The position numbers and the translations under genes were made by a program. Shown piece by piece: positions 44,461 to 54,398 of a stretch of DNA of 64,000 nucleotides. The DNA is taken from assembly GCA_002315735.1 (NCBI GenBank), contig DCIA01000007.1, forward strand, positions 88,396 to 152,395, written 5' to 3'. Within the stretch, counting starts at the first letter, position 1. Each line of letters starts with the position of its first letter. The notes below the pieces were generated by a model. It searched no databases and was not told the origin of the DNA. It saw only the letters and a program-made list of their open reading frames with translations. Source of the DNA: Clostridiales bacterium UBA1738 (lineage in GTDB: Bacteria; Bacillota; Clostridia; UBA1381).

Positions 44461-45111
44461 ATGATTAGTATTGATGAACTTAAGTTTGACGAAAAAGGTC
44501 TTATTCCCGCAATCGTTGTTGATGCGAAAACAAAGAAGGTGCTTACTCTTGCTTATATGAACAAGGAGAGCCTTGCAATTTCAATGGAGAAAAAGCTCAC
44601 CTGCTTCTGGAGCAGAAGCCGTCAGGAGCTTTGGCTCAAGGGCGAAACGAGCGGCAACTATCAGCACATTGTTTCAATCACGGCGGACTGCGACAAGGAT
44701 GCACTTGTTGTTAAGGTTGAAGCGGACGGACCTGCTTGCCATCTCGGAACGGAAACCTGTTTTGAAAATGAAGTTTTCGAAAGCGACGAGCTTCACGAAT
44801 TCTCATATGAGGGACTTATGAAGCTTATCGAGGGCAGAAAGACCGAGAAGAAGGAAGGCTCATACACAACCTATCTTTTCGAAAAGGGTCTTGATAAAAT
44901 TCTCAAGAAGGTCGGTGAGGAATGCACCGAGGTTATCATTGCCGCCAAGGCAGAGGATAAAAAGGAAACAATTTATGAAATTGCCGACCTTGCTTATCAC
45001 ACAATGGTGCTTATGATTAATCAGGGAATCAGCCTTGAAGACATCAGAAGCGAGCTTGCTTCACGCCATGTTATTGACCATAAAGTCAAGCAGGAAAAAA
45101 TGACAAAATAA
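44461..45111 (+). CDS. hisIE: Bifunctional phosphoribosyl-AMP cyclohydrolase / phosphoribosyl-ATP pyrophosphatase
   Basis: 216 residues with HisI first (about 1-110) and HisE second (about 115-205). HisI has [18 protein letters not shown] and a zinc-binding set including [13 protein letters not shown]. HisE is MazG-like, with [16 protein letters not shown] and [13 protein letters not shown]. It catalyses steps two and three of the pathway. AAGGAG precedes the ATG, 13 bases after hisF. It is the last gene of the operon. Confidence 0.96.
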   Translation: MISIDELKFDEKGLIPAIVVDAKTKKVLTLAYMNKESLAISMEKKLTCFWSRSRQELWLKGETSGNYQHIVSITADCDKDALVVKVEADGPACHLGTETCFENEVFESDELHEFSYEGLMKLIEGRKTEKKEGSYTTYLFEKGLDKILKKVGEECTEVIIAAKAEDKKETIYEIADLAYHTMVLMINQGISLEDIRSELASRHVIDHKVKQEKMTK

Positions 45112-45118
45112 AATGATG

Positions 45119-45154
45119 AAAGCCGGAGAACTTCAATCGAAGAACTCCGGCTTT
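45119..45154. terminator. Bidirectional terminator between his operon and addA
   Basis: AAAGCCGGAG pairs with CTCCGGCTTT across a 16-base loop between convergent units. TTTT follows on the plus strand. Confidence 0.84.
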
Positions 45155-45165
45155 TAATGATATGG

Positions 45166-48100
45166 CTAAACGGTTATTTCCGTTCCTGACCTGAATGAAT
45201 AAATAATCGCTTCCTTGACGGGAATGCCGATTGATTCCGCAAGGCATCTTTTGTAGATACCGAGCTGTTCGCTGTATTTTTCCTTCAGCTCCTCCGGACT
45301 TGCACGGTCTGTCTTATAGTCAACGATAACAAGCTTTCCGTCTTCTTCAAATGCACAGTCGGCAACGCCTTCAATGATGATAACCTCGCCCTTTCCCTCT
45401 TTTTCGGGAATTTCGGGGTGCATCTCGCAAAGAGGAATTGAAGAGGTGAATGAATATTCCTTGTAGATTTTTGGGGATGAAAGCATTCTCTTCGAAAGCG
45501 GAGACTCAAAGAACTGCGAAATTGCTTTTGCGTCAACTGCATCGGCTTCAGGCTTCGTGAGCATTCCTTCCTCAACGAGGCGTTCAAGCTCCGAATTGAT
45601 GTTTTCCTTTGCCTTCTGATAATCGGCAAACTGCATAAATCTGTGAGTTGCCGTTCCTCTCTGGGCAGGGGTGAGCTTTTCCTTGCTCATGAAAGACGGT
45701 TTCGCAGATGCAAAATATTCTCCGCAGATGTCCTCCGCTTCGAGTCTTGATGCAATTCGCTTTGAAACAATTCCTTCAAGAGAAGCAAAAGGATAAACGA
45801 ATTCTGCTCTTTTGCGGATTTTTTCAACAAGACCTTCGTCTGCTTCGGGAGCAATGAATTCAGCTTCTTTTAATTCTTCTTTTTTGGAAAGATATACAAT
45901 TTCAGACTTCAGCTTTGTTGACGAGGGCAAAACAAATTTATAAGGAAATCCTATCTCCTCCCGAAGATTATTTGCATCGGGGTGGCGTAGAAGAGCGGAG
46001 AGAATCCCGGCTTCATAGCTTGAAAAATTGGTAACAGTCAACGGGTCAATGTGCTTTTCCGTGCGTATGTTCTTTGCGGCAGAGAGAAGCTTTGCCTTAG
46101 GGTCGGAGCATGAGCAGAGCATAACGAGCTTTTCCTTCGCTCTTGTGAGAGCAACATAAAGCACACGAAGCTCCTCGGAATGCTCAGCGGATTTTGTTTC
46201 GATTTTTGCGGCAAGCCTCGGAAGAGTGTCATATTTAACGCTTGAATCGTTGATTGCAATTCCTATTCCGCTTTCGGGAGCTATAATAAGGTCTTCCTTG
46301 TTGAAGAAATCATTATATTTTTTTTCGCACATTCCGAGAATGCAGACGGGAAATTCAAGCCCCTTGCTCTTGTGAATTGTCATAATTCTTACTGCGTCAG
46401 AAGCTTCGGAGCTTGTCTGACCCGATTCAACATCCTTTTTGCCCGCAATAAGCCGGTCAATATATTTCACAAGCCCCGAAACGCCCTTGCCGTCTGTTTT
46501 GTTTGAAAGGTCGATGAAACGGTTGAGGTTTGCTCTCTTTTTAACGCTGTTGCCCGTTGCACAGATGATTGCTCCGAAATCATTCACAAGTCTTCTCACA
46601 AGCTCGCCTGCGTGGAGAGTTGCCGAAAGCCTACGCATTGCGGTTAGCTCCGCAAGGAACGAAACAGCTTTCTTGTTGCCGCCTTCGGCATAGGCGTTCA
46701 GAGCCTGCCAAATATTTCCGCTTCGATTAGCCGAACGCATTAAGGCAAGGTCATCGGGCAGAAATCCGAATATCGGCGAAAGCATGACCGCCGTGAGCGG
46801 AATATCATCGGCAGGGTTGTCAATTATCTTGAGCAGGGAAGTCATGAGCATTATTTCGGGAGAGGTCAAAAATCCCTCGCTTGCTTCACAGCTGACGGGT
46901 ATTCCTTTCTCATTCAGTGCATCCATGAATGCCGAGGCATTGCTTTTGATGCTTCGCAGAAGAATGCAGAAATCTCTGTATTGCGGTTCACGGAAGCCTT
47001 CTCCGTCTGAAATTTTCATTCCGCCCGACATTGCATCGGCTATGTAATCGGCAACAAATCTTGCCTGCGTTTCCTTATCCTTTTCTTCGTCATTGCTCTG
47101 AATAAGATAAAGCTCTGCATCCGCTTCGGAATGCTCGGGATAGCTTGCGGCGGCTTCGAGAAATTCGTTTTCGTCATATTCAAGTCCGCCGGCTTCACGG
47201 CTCATGAGCGAGGAGAAAATCATGTTGACCGTTTCAGTAACTCCCTTGCGGCTTCTGAAATTCTTGCCGAGAGTGACCTTGGCAGGATAGTTGCCGCTTG
47301 AATATTCCTTCATTGAATCTCTTCTGGAAAGGAATATTTCGGGCATTGCCTGACGGAAGCGGTAAATGCTCTGTTTCACATCGCCGACCATAAAAAGATT
47401 GTTTTCGTTTCTTGAAAGAGCAGAGAATATCATATCCTGTGCCTTGTTGACATCCTGGTATTCGTCAACGAGGATTTCTTTATAATTCTCTGAAAGCATT
47501 TCGGCAAGCTCTGTCCGCTTGAATGAATTGCCGTCGGGTCTTGCAAGAAGCTCAAGGGCGAGATGAAGAGTGTCGGAGAAATCCGCTCCGTTTTCTTCCG
47601 CTTTCAATCTGCTGAATTCCGAGCCGAAATCCTTGACAAGCTCAATCAGCTCGGTAACTATCGGAGAAAGCTTTGCAATATCGTTGCCGTGGTCGGAGGA
47701 GCTGATATTGAAAATTTTCGAGAGAGATTTTATGTTATCTCTGTATTCCGTTCGCAGAGCTTTGCATATATCTTTTCCGATGGATTCATATTTTGACGGA
47801 GCATTTTTTGCTCTTTCAAAGGTGATTTTTCCGAATGAATCGCAGATTTCATCCCACGAGTTTTCAGCGAGCTTATCAAGAAATGAATCAATAATATCAA
47901 TGTCAAGCAGGAAGCCTTCATTATATCTGGCGGCAAGGTTGGGTTCATCCTCAAGAAGAGAAAGGCAATAAAGTGCACTTTCCTTGGCACTGCAAGCCGT
48001 GCGTATGGCGTGATTTATCAGCATTCTGCCCCAGGGCGATTCCTCAATCGGGGCAGGTGAGGTGAAATTCTCCGTGAGCGAATCAAGCCATAATCCGGGG

Positions 48101-48654
48101 AAGGGATAGGCTCTTGATAAATCGTAAAGCTTGAGAACTATATCAAGAAGCTTATTGTCTTCGCTCGTGTTACCTGCAAGGTTGCACAGAGCCGTGAATT
48201 CCGCTGTCGGGTTTTTGTGACGCTCATCTATGACCTTGTTGACGGCGTTAACCTTTAAAATATTGATTTTTCCTTCGTCAAGCATCGCAAAATCGGGAGC
48301 AATGCCGAGAGCGTGAAAGTTTTCACGGACCAAACCGATGCAAAATGAATCTATTGTGCATATGCTGGCACAGGGTAGCATGAGCTGCTGCCTGCGAAGA
48401 TGCTTATCCGAAGGAAGTTCGGCAATTTTTTTGCTCAACGCCGCAGAAATTTTTTCCTTCATCTGTGCTGCTGCGGCATTTGTGAAGGTTACGATAAGAA
48501 GGTTTTCAACTCCGCAGGGGTCGGAGGTGTCGCAGATACGCTGAATAACTCTTTCAACGAGAACTGCCGTTTTGCCAGAGCCTGCTGCCGCACTGACGAG
48601 CAATGTTCCCTGCCGTGCTTCAATGGCTTTCTGCTGGTCATCAGTCCATTTCAT
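45166..48654 (-). CDS. addA: ATP-dependent helicase/nuclease subunit A
   Basis: About 1162 residues; UvrD-type helicase with a C-terminal RecB-family nuclease, which with AddB resects double-strand breaks for recombination. Walker A is SAAAGSGKTAVL; ILVDEYQDVNKAQ is the DExx box; RIMTIHKSKGLEFPVCIL and LRVLYVALTRAKEKL are motifs V and VI. The nuclease motif GVADCAFEEDGKLVIVDYKT near the end is intact. An ATG at 48663 is possible, but AAGGAG (complement of 48664-48669) is spaced for ATG 48654. The start overlaps the addB stop. Confidence 0.96.
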   Translation of the reverse strand: MKWTDDQQKAIEARQGTLLVSAAAGSGKTAVLVERVIQRICDTSDPCGVENLLIVTFTNAAAAQMKEKISAALSKKIAELPSDKHLRRQQLMLPCASICTIDSFCIGLVRENFHALGIAPDFAMLDEGKINILKVNAVNKVIDERHKNPTAEFTALCNLAGNTSEDNKLLDIVLKLYDLSRAYPFPGLWLDSLTENFTSPAPIEESPWGRMLINHAIRTACSAKESALYCLSLLEDEPNLAARYNEGFLLDIDIIDSFLDKLAENSWDEICDSFGKITFERAKNAPSKYESIGKDICKALRTEYRDNIKSLSKIFNISSSDHGNDIAKLSPIVTELIELVKDFGSEFSRLKAEENGADFSDTLHLALELLARPDGNSFKRTELAEMLSENYKEILVDEYQDVNKAQDMIFSALSRNENNLFMVGDVKQSIYRFRQAMPEIFLSRRDSMKEYSSGNYPAKVTLGKNFRSRKGVTETVNMIFSSLMSREAGGLEYDENEFLEAAASYPEHSEADAELYLIQSNDEEKDKETQARFVADYIADAMSGGMKISDGEGFREPQYRDFCILLRSIKSNASAFMDALNEKGIPVSCEASEGFLTSPEIMLMTSLLKIIDNPADDIPLTAVMLSPIFGFLPDDLALMRSANRSGNIWQALNAYAEGGNKKAVSFLAELTAMRRLSATLHAGELVRRLVNDFGAIICATGNSVKKRANLNRFIDLSNKTDGKGVSGLVKYIDRLIAGKKDVESGQTSSEASDAVRIMTIHKSKGLEFPVCILGMCEKKYNDFFNKEDLIIAPESGIGIAINDSSVKYDTLPRLAAKIETKSAEHSEELRVLYVALTRAKEKLVMLCSCSDPKAKLLSAAKNIRTEKHIDPLTVTNFSSYEAGILSALLRHPDANNLREEIGFPYKFVLPSSTKLKSEIVYLSKKEELKEAEFIAPEADEGLVEKIRKRAEFVYPFASLEGIVSKRIASRLEAEDICGEYFASAKPSFMSKEKLTPAQRGTATHRFMQFADYQKAKENINSELERLVEEGMLTKPEADAVDAKAISQFFESPLSKRMLSSPKIYKEYSFTSSIPLCEMHPEIPEKEGKGEVIIIEGVADCAFEEDGKLVIVDYKTDRASPEELKEKYSEQLGIYKRCLAESIGIPVKEAIIYSFRSGTEITV

Positions 48655-51600
48655 CTGCTTCATCTCCTTCCGAAAGAGCTTTCAGAACCTCTTCAAGGTC
48701 ATCATCAAAAAGATTTTTTCTCGGTCTGTTTTCTTCGTATCCGCAGACCGCTTTATAGTTGCAGTGTTCGCACACCTTTTCATAGCTTTTGCCTTTGACG
48801 GGGCAGGCTTCGATGTAACCGCCGTGAAGCGAATCTGCCATTCTAATCAGAATTTTATCAGCTTTGTCTTTGAGCCTTTCGAGCTGATTAAGACTGATGA
48901 GCGAACCTGAAACATTTCCTTTTTTATCAAGCTTTGCAGGGATGAACAGACCGCTCATTTCCTCGTCCATTGCGGCGATAACATCAAATTTATCAAGCAC
49001 TATGCCGTCCATGCGGCTTTTTTTCTGCTTTTCGTCAAGTATTTTTTCCTCGGAATCGGTTCTTTCAACTCCGATAAGCGGTGCGTTTGCAGGATAATAG
49101 AGCACTCCGGCAGGGAGAAAATCGCCGAATTTCTCTTTGCCGTTTTGCCAGAGCGTGAAAAGATAGACGAACATCTGCATATTCAGCCCCTGAGCCACAT
49201 CGCTTAGCCTGAATTTCTTTCCCGATGATTTATAGTCAATGATTCGCAGATATTTCTGACCGTTGATTAAGGCGGTGTCAACCCTGTCAACCGAACCTGA
49301 AATAATGATTTTTCCACTTGAGGAGGTTAGCTCATAGGGAGCAACCTCTCCGTTATTCCCGATTTTCAATTCAAAAGCAACGGGTCTGAATCTGCTTCTT
49401 GAAAATTCTCTTATCAGCCTTTTGGCAACATCACGGATTGTGCCGGCAAGGCGGTTATAAAGATAAATAAATCTTTCATTCCTGCCCGATGCATCAAGAA
49501 ATTCCAGAAGATAATCATTCATGTAGGAGGATATAATTTCAAGCAGTTTGTCGTCATCCATTTCCGAAAGCTCATCATGCGAAAATTCCGAAAAAAGCTT
49601 TTCAAGTGTTTTATGGATAACATTTCCCTTCTGCATAGGGTCAAGCTCGGCAGGCTTTCTGACCTTTGCACGAAGACCGTATTCGCAGAAATATGAAAAT
49701 GCACATTTGTGATAGCTTTCAATCTTTGAAGCGGAAATATTGATATTTTCTCCGAAAAGAGCTTTTGCGGCTTCCTTGCTTTCAATTGAAAATGCTTTGC
49801 TTTCGATTGTTCTTTCAAGAGAAGCAAGCTTGTCTGCCCATTCCTCTTCGCCAGAAAGATATTTTTTCGCCGAAGCCCCCTCAACGGTTTGATGTTCACT
49901 TGCAGCAAGCTCAAATGCGGATTTTTTGCTTTCAACATAGAAGATTCCGCCGAGACCCGAAGCATCAACCTCCCTGCATTTCGGGAAAAGAGCTTTGATT
50001 TTCAGATAAAGCTCCGAAGGTGAAAGAGCATTACCTCTGTTATCCCTTTCGGGAGAGCAAACAAAGAGCTTGTGAGAAGCACAGCAGAAGGCGTTATAGG
50101 CAATGAGCTTTTCTTCCGCAAGCTTATATTCGCCGAAATCGGAAAGCTCTATTCCGAGAGAAAACATTTTTCTTCTGTCTTTATCGGTAAGTGCGGAGCC
50201 ACCGAATGCAACCGCAGGGAATACTCCGCTGTTTGCACCTGCGATGAATACCGCCTTCGGAGCGGAAACTCTTATTCTGTCCGCAGAACCGATGGTTATT
50301 TCGTCAAGTCCCTGAGGAAGATTGCCCGATGTCTGAACGGAAAGCATGAGCGAAAATGCTTCGCAGAATGATGAAGCGGTGACAGCTCTGCCTCTGAATA
50401 GCGTTTCGAATGAATCAAGAAGCTCCGTGAGGAGAGTCCACATTCTTTCAAGCTCAATGACTATTCCCGTTTCGCCTGCATCAACAAGGCTTTGAGCAAG
50501 TGCTTTGAGGTTTTCGGCAGCGTTCATTCCTTCAAGGCAATTGTAGAGAGAATGTGCCGCCTTTTCGCCGTCTGCATCCTCAAGAGATTTTTTGAAATCG
50601 CAGAGAGGGAAAATGATTTTTTTACGGATTATGTTAAGATTTTCAAGAGCGGCTTTGTCCTTATCCGTAAAAGCTCCGAAGCCCGACGGATTATGCTCCC
50701 ATTCATGAAGCCAGTCCGTGCCGTTTATCTGCCAAAGATAGCAGTAATTTTCAACTTCGGAAATCTCTTCGGGGTCTATGCCTGCAAGCTCCGTTTTGAG
50801 GCATCGCATAACAGTTTCAGTCTGAAATCCCTTTGAAGCAATTTCAAGAATACTGCAAGCGAGCGTTGTTACGGGCGAAGCATCAATCGGCTGACGACTG
50901 TCTTCAAAAACGGATATTCCGCATTTCTTCAATGCACTACGCAGTGGTGCTTCATAGGCATCGCTCTGCCTTGCAATAATCGCTATGTCACGGCAACGCA
51001 ACCCGTCTTCACGGATAAGCTTCTTTGCCATGCAGGCTATATATTCACATTCCGCATAAATATCCGAAGCCTTGACGAGGGTGATATTATCGCATTCATC
51101 ATCATATATGTCCGGAGAAGGGGAAAAAAGCTCTTCCTCAAGAGCAGCAAGCTCCGGAGAAGCAAAGCGTTCGAATTCGGGCGAAGGATATATCGGAGGA
51201 TTAACTGTTATTCCGTTTTTCTTTGCTGATGAAATCAGCCTCATTGCCGTGCGTTTCGTGTGAGCAAAAAGATCTGTTTCATCATCCGCATTGTTGAGAT
51301 TATCGGCACAGAGAGTAAGATAAACATCCGCTGATTTCTTCATCATGAAATTAATAACATCATATTCACGAGCGGTGAATCCTCTGAAGCCGTCAATGAA
51401 AACAAGTCGGTCTGAAAAATAATCGCTTTCGGGCAAAATGTCGCAAAGCTCGGTCAGCAGGTCATCGGGGTCAAAATAGCTTCCCGAAATGATTGAATCA
51501 TAAGCGTCAAGCACATTGGCAATATCGGTCAGCTTCATTTTGAGAAGACTGTTTTCCATGCCTGCGAGAACATTTCTGACAAAATCTGCCGAAACCGAAT

Positions 51601-51988
51601 TCTGCTTGAATTCAGTTGAAAGAGCAATAAATTCCGAAATTACCGATGGTTTTGTTGTGTGACCGCCGTAAAGCTGAAGCTTATCCCTGACCGCTTCAAG
51701 TGCCATTCTCATCAGCACGGATTTGGAAGCATCATCAAGCCTGCGTCTTTCGTGAAGAGCGGGTTTGCCGACAAGCTTCTCTCCGAGACTTGTGAACGAA
51801 AGCACATCAATGTTGCTCATCGCTTTTGCTCCGACCTTGCCGAGCATCATTTTTTCGCTCATGAAGCTGAACTGTTCGGGCACGATGAGAGTCATTTTTC
51901 GATTTCCCGATGCACTGAAATCAGAGATCAGATTTGTGATATGCGTTGTTTTACCGCCGCCTGAACGGGCAAGAATAAGATAAAGCAT
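48641..51988 (-). CDS. addB: ATP-dependent nuclease subunit B
   Basis: 1115 residues. The N-terminal Walker A is ARSGGGKTTHITNL and the protein otherwise has the degenerate helicase fold of AddB. The C-terminal nuclease has RIIDYKSSGKKFRLSDVAQG, and its iron-sulfur cluster is held by cysteines around EACPVKGKSYEKVCEHCNYK and AVCGYEE plus an upstream Cys near the Fe-S domain start (HKCAFSYFCEYGL). It is first in the minus-strand addB-addA operon. Confidence 0.95.
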   Translation of the reverse strand: MLYLILARSGGGKTTHITNLISDFSASGNRKMTLIVPEQFSFMSEKMMLGKVGAKAMSNIDVLSFTSLGEKLVGKPALHERRRLDDASKSVLMRMALEAVRDKLQLYGGHTTKPSVISEFIALSTEFKQNSVSADFVRNVLAGMENSLLKMKLTDIANVLDAYDSIISGSYFDPDDLLTELCDILPESDYFSDRLVFIDGFRGFTAREYDVINFMMKKSADVYLTLCADNLNNADDETDLFAHTKRTAMRLISSAKKNGITVNPPIYPSPEFERFASPELAALEEELFSPSPDIYDDECDNITLVKASDIYAECEYIACMAKKLIREDGLRCRDIAIIARQSDAYEAPLRSALKKCGISVFEDSRQPIDASPVTTLACSILEIASKGFQTETVMRCLKTELAGIDPEEISEVENYCYLWQINGTDWLHEWEHNPSGFGAFTDKDKAALENLNIIRKKIIFPLCDFKKSLEDADGEKAAHSLYNCLEGMNAAENLKALAQSLVDAGETGIVIELERMWTLLTELLDSFETLFRGRAVTASSFCEAFSLMLSVQTSGNLPQGLDEITIGSADRIRVSAPKAVFIAGANSGVFPAVAFGGSALTDKDRRKMFSLGIELSDFGEYKLAEEKLIAYNAFCCASHKLFVCSPERDNRGNALSPSELYLKIKALFPKCREVDASGLGGIFYVESKKSAFELAASEHQTVEGASAKKYLSGEEEWADKLASLERTIESKAFSIESKEAAKALFGENINISASKIESYHKCAFSYFCEYGLRAKVRKPAELDPMQKGNVIHKTLEKLFSEFSHDELSEMDDDKLLEIISSYMNDYLLEFLDASGRNERFIYLYNRLAGTIRDVAKRLIREFSRSRFRPVAFELKIGNNGEVAPYELTSSSGKIIISGSVDRVDTALINGQKYLRIIDYKSSGKKFRLSDVAQGLNMQMFVYLFTLWQNGKEKFGDFLPAGVLYYPANAPLIGVERTDSEEKILDEKQKKSRMDGIVLDKFDVIAAMDEEMSGLFIPAKLDKKGNVSGSLISLNQLERLKDKADKILIRMADSLHGGYIEACPVKGKSYEKVCEHCNYKAVCGYEENRPRKNLFDDDLEEVLKALSEGDEADEMD

Positions 51989-52017
51989 AGCATTTCTCCC
52001 GATTATTAATATGCAAT

Positions 52018-52046
52018 ATTATAGCATAGCAGGGAGATTTTGTCAC
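52018..52046 (-). promoter_or_regulatory. Sigma-A promoter of addBA
   Basis: On the minus strand GTGACA (complement of 52041-52046), 17 bases, TATAAT (complement of 52018-52023). Confidence 0.7.
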
Positions 52047-52062
52047 CATTTTTTAATTTTGG

Positions 52063-52091
52063 TTGACAGCGTTATTCTACTATGATATTAT
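52063..52091 (+). promoter_or_regulatory. Sigma-A promoter of the CNNM/CBS gene
   Basis: TTGACA (52063-52068), 17 bases, TATTAT (52086-52091), extended -10 TGA. It is divergent from the addB promoter. Confidence 0.82.
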
Positions 52092-52130
52092 ATACAATGA
52101 CTTTTTATATTTGAAAGGAGCAAATCCAAA

Positions 52131-53501
52131 ATGGATGACCCCGGCCCTGCGATTTCAATAATTCCCAAACTGGCACTTCTCTTTGTGCTGATTGTAGTCA
52201 ACGCATTTTTTGCGATGAGCGAAATTGCGATTATTTCTCTCAACGACACGAAGATGCAGAAGCTTGCCGAGGAGGGCAACAAAAAAGCAAAGCAGATAGT
52301 TAAACTGACTGCGAATTCAAGCAACTTTCTTTCAACAATTCAGATCGGCGTTACCCTTGCCGGATTTCTTACTTCGGCTTCGGCTTCACAGACCTTTGCC
52401 GATATGCTGACCAATGCTCTCGCAAACCATTTCGAATTCTGCAAAACATATGTCGGCGTTGTTTCGGTTGTTTCGATTGTTGTCATCACAATCGTAACCT
52501 CCTATTTTTCGCTTGTTCTCGGTGAGCTTGCTCCGAAGAGAATTGCAATGCAGATTCCCGAAAAGGTTTCGTTTAAGGTTGTCGGCGTATTGCTGTTTGT
52601 TGCGAAGGTAACGAAGCCCTTTGTTAAAATTCTTTCGTTTTCAACCAATGCCGTAGTCCGCATTTTCGGCTTTGACCCGAATGCCGATGAAGAGAATGTT
52701 ACGGAGGAAGAAATCCGTATGATGGTTGATGTCGGCGGAGAAAAGGGTGTTATCGAAGATTCGCAGAAAGAGATGATAGATAACATTTTCGAATTCGATG
52801 ACCTCGATACGGGAGATATTATGACTCACCGCACGGAAATGAGTGCAATTGAGGTTACGAAATCTCTTGCTCAGGTTGCGGAGCTTGCAATTGAAAACGG
52901 TTATTCGAGAATTCCCGTTTACAAAGATGACCCGGACAGCATTGTCGGCGTGCTTTATGCGAAGGATTTGCTTAAATATGTCGGCAAGAATATTCCGAAG
53001 GACCTCACAATTGAAAAGGTTATGCGTAAAACCCTTTATGTTCCCGAAACTCAGCCGTGTGCAGACCTCTTCAAGGCGATGAACGAAAGCCATACCCAGT
53101 TTGCTGTTGTTGTTGATGAATACGGTGGAACGGCAGGTATCGTTACTCTTGAGGATGTGCTTGAATCCATAGTCGGCAATATTCAGGATGAATATGACGA
53201 TGAGGAAGAGGAAATCAAGAAGATTGATGAAACGACCTTCACTGTTGAAGGAACAACCGACCTTGATGAAATTGACGAGCTTGTCGGAGCGGAATTGCCT
53301 GACGGAGATTATGACACAATCGGCGGATTTGTTATCAGCCTGCTCGGTTATCTGCCGACTGAAAACGATATTTCAAAAAATATCACCGCAGAATATGAAA
53401 ATCTCCGCTTCACGGTTCTTTCAATTGATGAACGCAGAATCGACCAGATAAAAATAGAAATTCTTCCTGTTGAGAAAAAAGAGGAAGACGAAGAGGATTA
53501 A
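52131..53501 (+). CDS. CNNM/CorC-type membrane protein with CBS pair (hemolysin family)
   Basis: 456 residues. A CNNM transmembrane domain (about 1-200; VVNAFFAMSEIAIISLND) is followed by two CBS domains (about 215-340; TGDIMTHRTEMSAIEV and FAVVVDEYGGTAGIVTLEDV). The CorC_HlyC transporter-associated domain lies at about 355-445. Proteins of this family export magnesium or affect cobalt/magnesium resistance; older annotations call them hemolysins. AAGGAG precedes the ATG. Monocistronic. Confidence 0.9.
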   Translation: MDDPGPAISIIPKLALLFVLIVVNAFFAMSEIAIISLNDTKMQKLAEEGNKKAKQIVKLTANSSNFLSTIQIGVTLAGFLTSASASQTFADMLTNALANHFEFCKTYVGVVSVVSIVVITIVTSYFSLVLGELAPKRIAMQIPEKVSFKVVGVLLFVAKVTKPFVKILSFSTNAVVRIFGFDPNADEENVTEEEIRMMVDVGGEKGVIEDSQKEMIDNIFEFDDLDTGDIMTHRTEMSAIEVTKSLAQVAELAIENGYSRIPVYKDDPDSIVGVLYAKDLLKYVGKNIPKDLTIEKVMRKTLYVPETQPCADLFKAMNESHTQFAVVVDEYGGTAGIVTLEDVLESIVGNIQDEYDDEEEEIKKIDETTFTVEGTTDLDEIDELVGAELPDGDYDTIGGFVISLLGYLPTENDISKNITAEYENLRFTVLSIDERRIDQIKIEILPVEKKEEDEED

Positions 53502-53577
53502 GAAATAGTCTCTTCACAAAAATATTGGGATGTCAATAATATCAGTATTAATAATATTGACGGAGAAGGTTCGACCG

Positions 53578-53653
53578 TTGCGAGCGAAGCGTGGCAATCC
53601 GTTTCCCTTAGCCGAATATTACGGATTATCACACCGGTCTGCGGACCGATTCG
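53578..53653. repeat. REP-like palindromic element, copy 1
   Basis: TTGCGAGCGAAGCGTGGCAA at 53578 (continuing to 53600) and CACACCGGTCTGCGGACCG (53630-53648) both recur in reverse complement at 63775-63884. Each half is partly palindromic (GCGAGCGAAGCG; CCGGTCTGCGGACCG). It lies in a 250-base gap between convergent genes. Confidence 0.78.
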
Positions 53654-53706
53654 TTATGACAACCTTTCCATGTATTTTTATCCACAACCTTCCGTGAAAA
53701 GCGAGA

Positions 53707-53735
53707 AAACGGAGCTGCACTGAGCAGCTCCGTTT
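53707..53735 (-). terminator. Terminator of the HPr gene
   Basis: AAACGGAGCTGC pairs with GCAGCTCCGTTT around loop ACTGA. On the minus strand the stem is followed by TTTTCTC. Confidence 0.82.
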
Positions 53736-53751
53736 GACGTTATGTTTGAAA

Positions 53752-54015
53752 TTATTCTGCGAAGCCTGATTCAACAAGCTTAACAAGCTCTGCAACTGCC
53801 TGCTCTTCGTCGGGACCGCCGGCAATGATGCGGATGCTTGTGCCGCCCATAATGCCGAGCGAAAGAACACCGAGAAGGCTCTTTGCGTTGACTCTACGCT
53901 CCTCTTTTTCAACCCAGATGGATGATTTGAATTCGTTTGCCTTCTGAATAAAGAAGGTTGCGGGACGGGCGTGAAGGCCAACCTGATTCTGAACGGTAAC
54001 GTCTTTAACAAACAT
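53752..54015 (-). CDS. ptsH: HPr-family phosphocarrier protein
   Basis: 87 residues. The phosphorylation site His15 lies in VGLHARPATFF and the regulatory Ser46 in NAKSLLGVLSLGI, so both the sugar-transport and the carbon-catabolite roles look possible. No enzyme I gene is adjacent, and a Crh-like role is less likely because His15 is kept. GGGAGAT precedes the ATG. Monocistronic with its own promoter and terminator. Confidence 0.93.
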   Translation of the reverse strand: MFVKDVTVQNQVGLHARPATFFIQKANEFKSSIWVEKEERRVNAKSLLGVLSLGIMGGTSIRIIAGGPDEEQAVAELVKLVESGFAE

Positions 54016-54056
54016 AATCTATATCTCCCAAACTAAAATTCTTTTTGTTATTTCAT

Positions 54057-54084
54057 ATTATAGCATAAATATTTGCTCCGTCAA
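54057..54084 (-). promoter_or_regulatory. Sigma-A promoter of the HPr gene
   Basis: On the minus strand TTGACG (complement of 54079-54084), 16 bases, TATAAT (complement of 54057-54062). Confidence 0.7.
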
Positions 54085-54245
54085 CAATTTTAGACCATGC
54101 ATTCAATAATTCGTTTGCTAATCCAAATTGACGGCTTTTATTAATTTCTGTTTTGTTTATTTTGACAAAAAGCTGATGGTCATGTTTATTTCGTGAGGAT
54201 TGATTGTGACTGATTTTCAATGTTTTTTTGATTAATAGGAAAAAT

Positions 54246-54314
54246 ATGGGCGTTTTTGACGAAAAATATAATGTGCAAAATGACTATGATTGGAAGGAAA
54301 AAATTTTTGCTTGA
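54246..54314 (+). CDS. Possible 22-residue peptide, very uncertain
   Basis: Between the HPr promoter and the panE promoter (54085-54310) the only coding hint is a 22-codon frame, MGVFDEKYNVQNDYDWKEK and three more residues, with AGGAAA before the ATG. Its stop overlaps the -35 of the panE promoter. No homologue is known to me, and such frames arise by chance. Otherwise I see nothing in this 383-base gap. Confidence 0.2.
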   Translation: MGVFDEKYNVQNDYDWKEKIFA

Positions 54315-54339
54315 CCTTTCGGGATGTTTTATATATAAT
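54311..54339 (+). promoter_or_regulatory. Sigma-A promoter of the panE-like gene
   Basis: TTGACC (54311-54316), 17 bases, TATAAT (54334-54339). Confidence 0.82.
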
Positions 54340-54398
54340 ATACATTAGAAATTTGCAGTCATTAATTGAGCATAAAAATCAAAAGGAGACATAATAGA

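Noticed and set aside
46439..51983. Many plus-strand frames within addA and addB
   Set aside because: They are shadows of the two intact minus-strand genes; none has a ribosome site plus a recognisable product.
53619..54011. Alternative minus-strand frame of 130 codons over the HPr gene
   Set aside because: HPr in the other frame has His15, Ser46, a ribosome site and a terminator; the longer frame is a basic, Ser-rich shadow running through the terminator and repeat.
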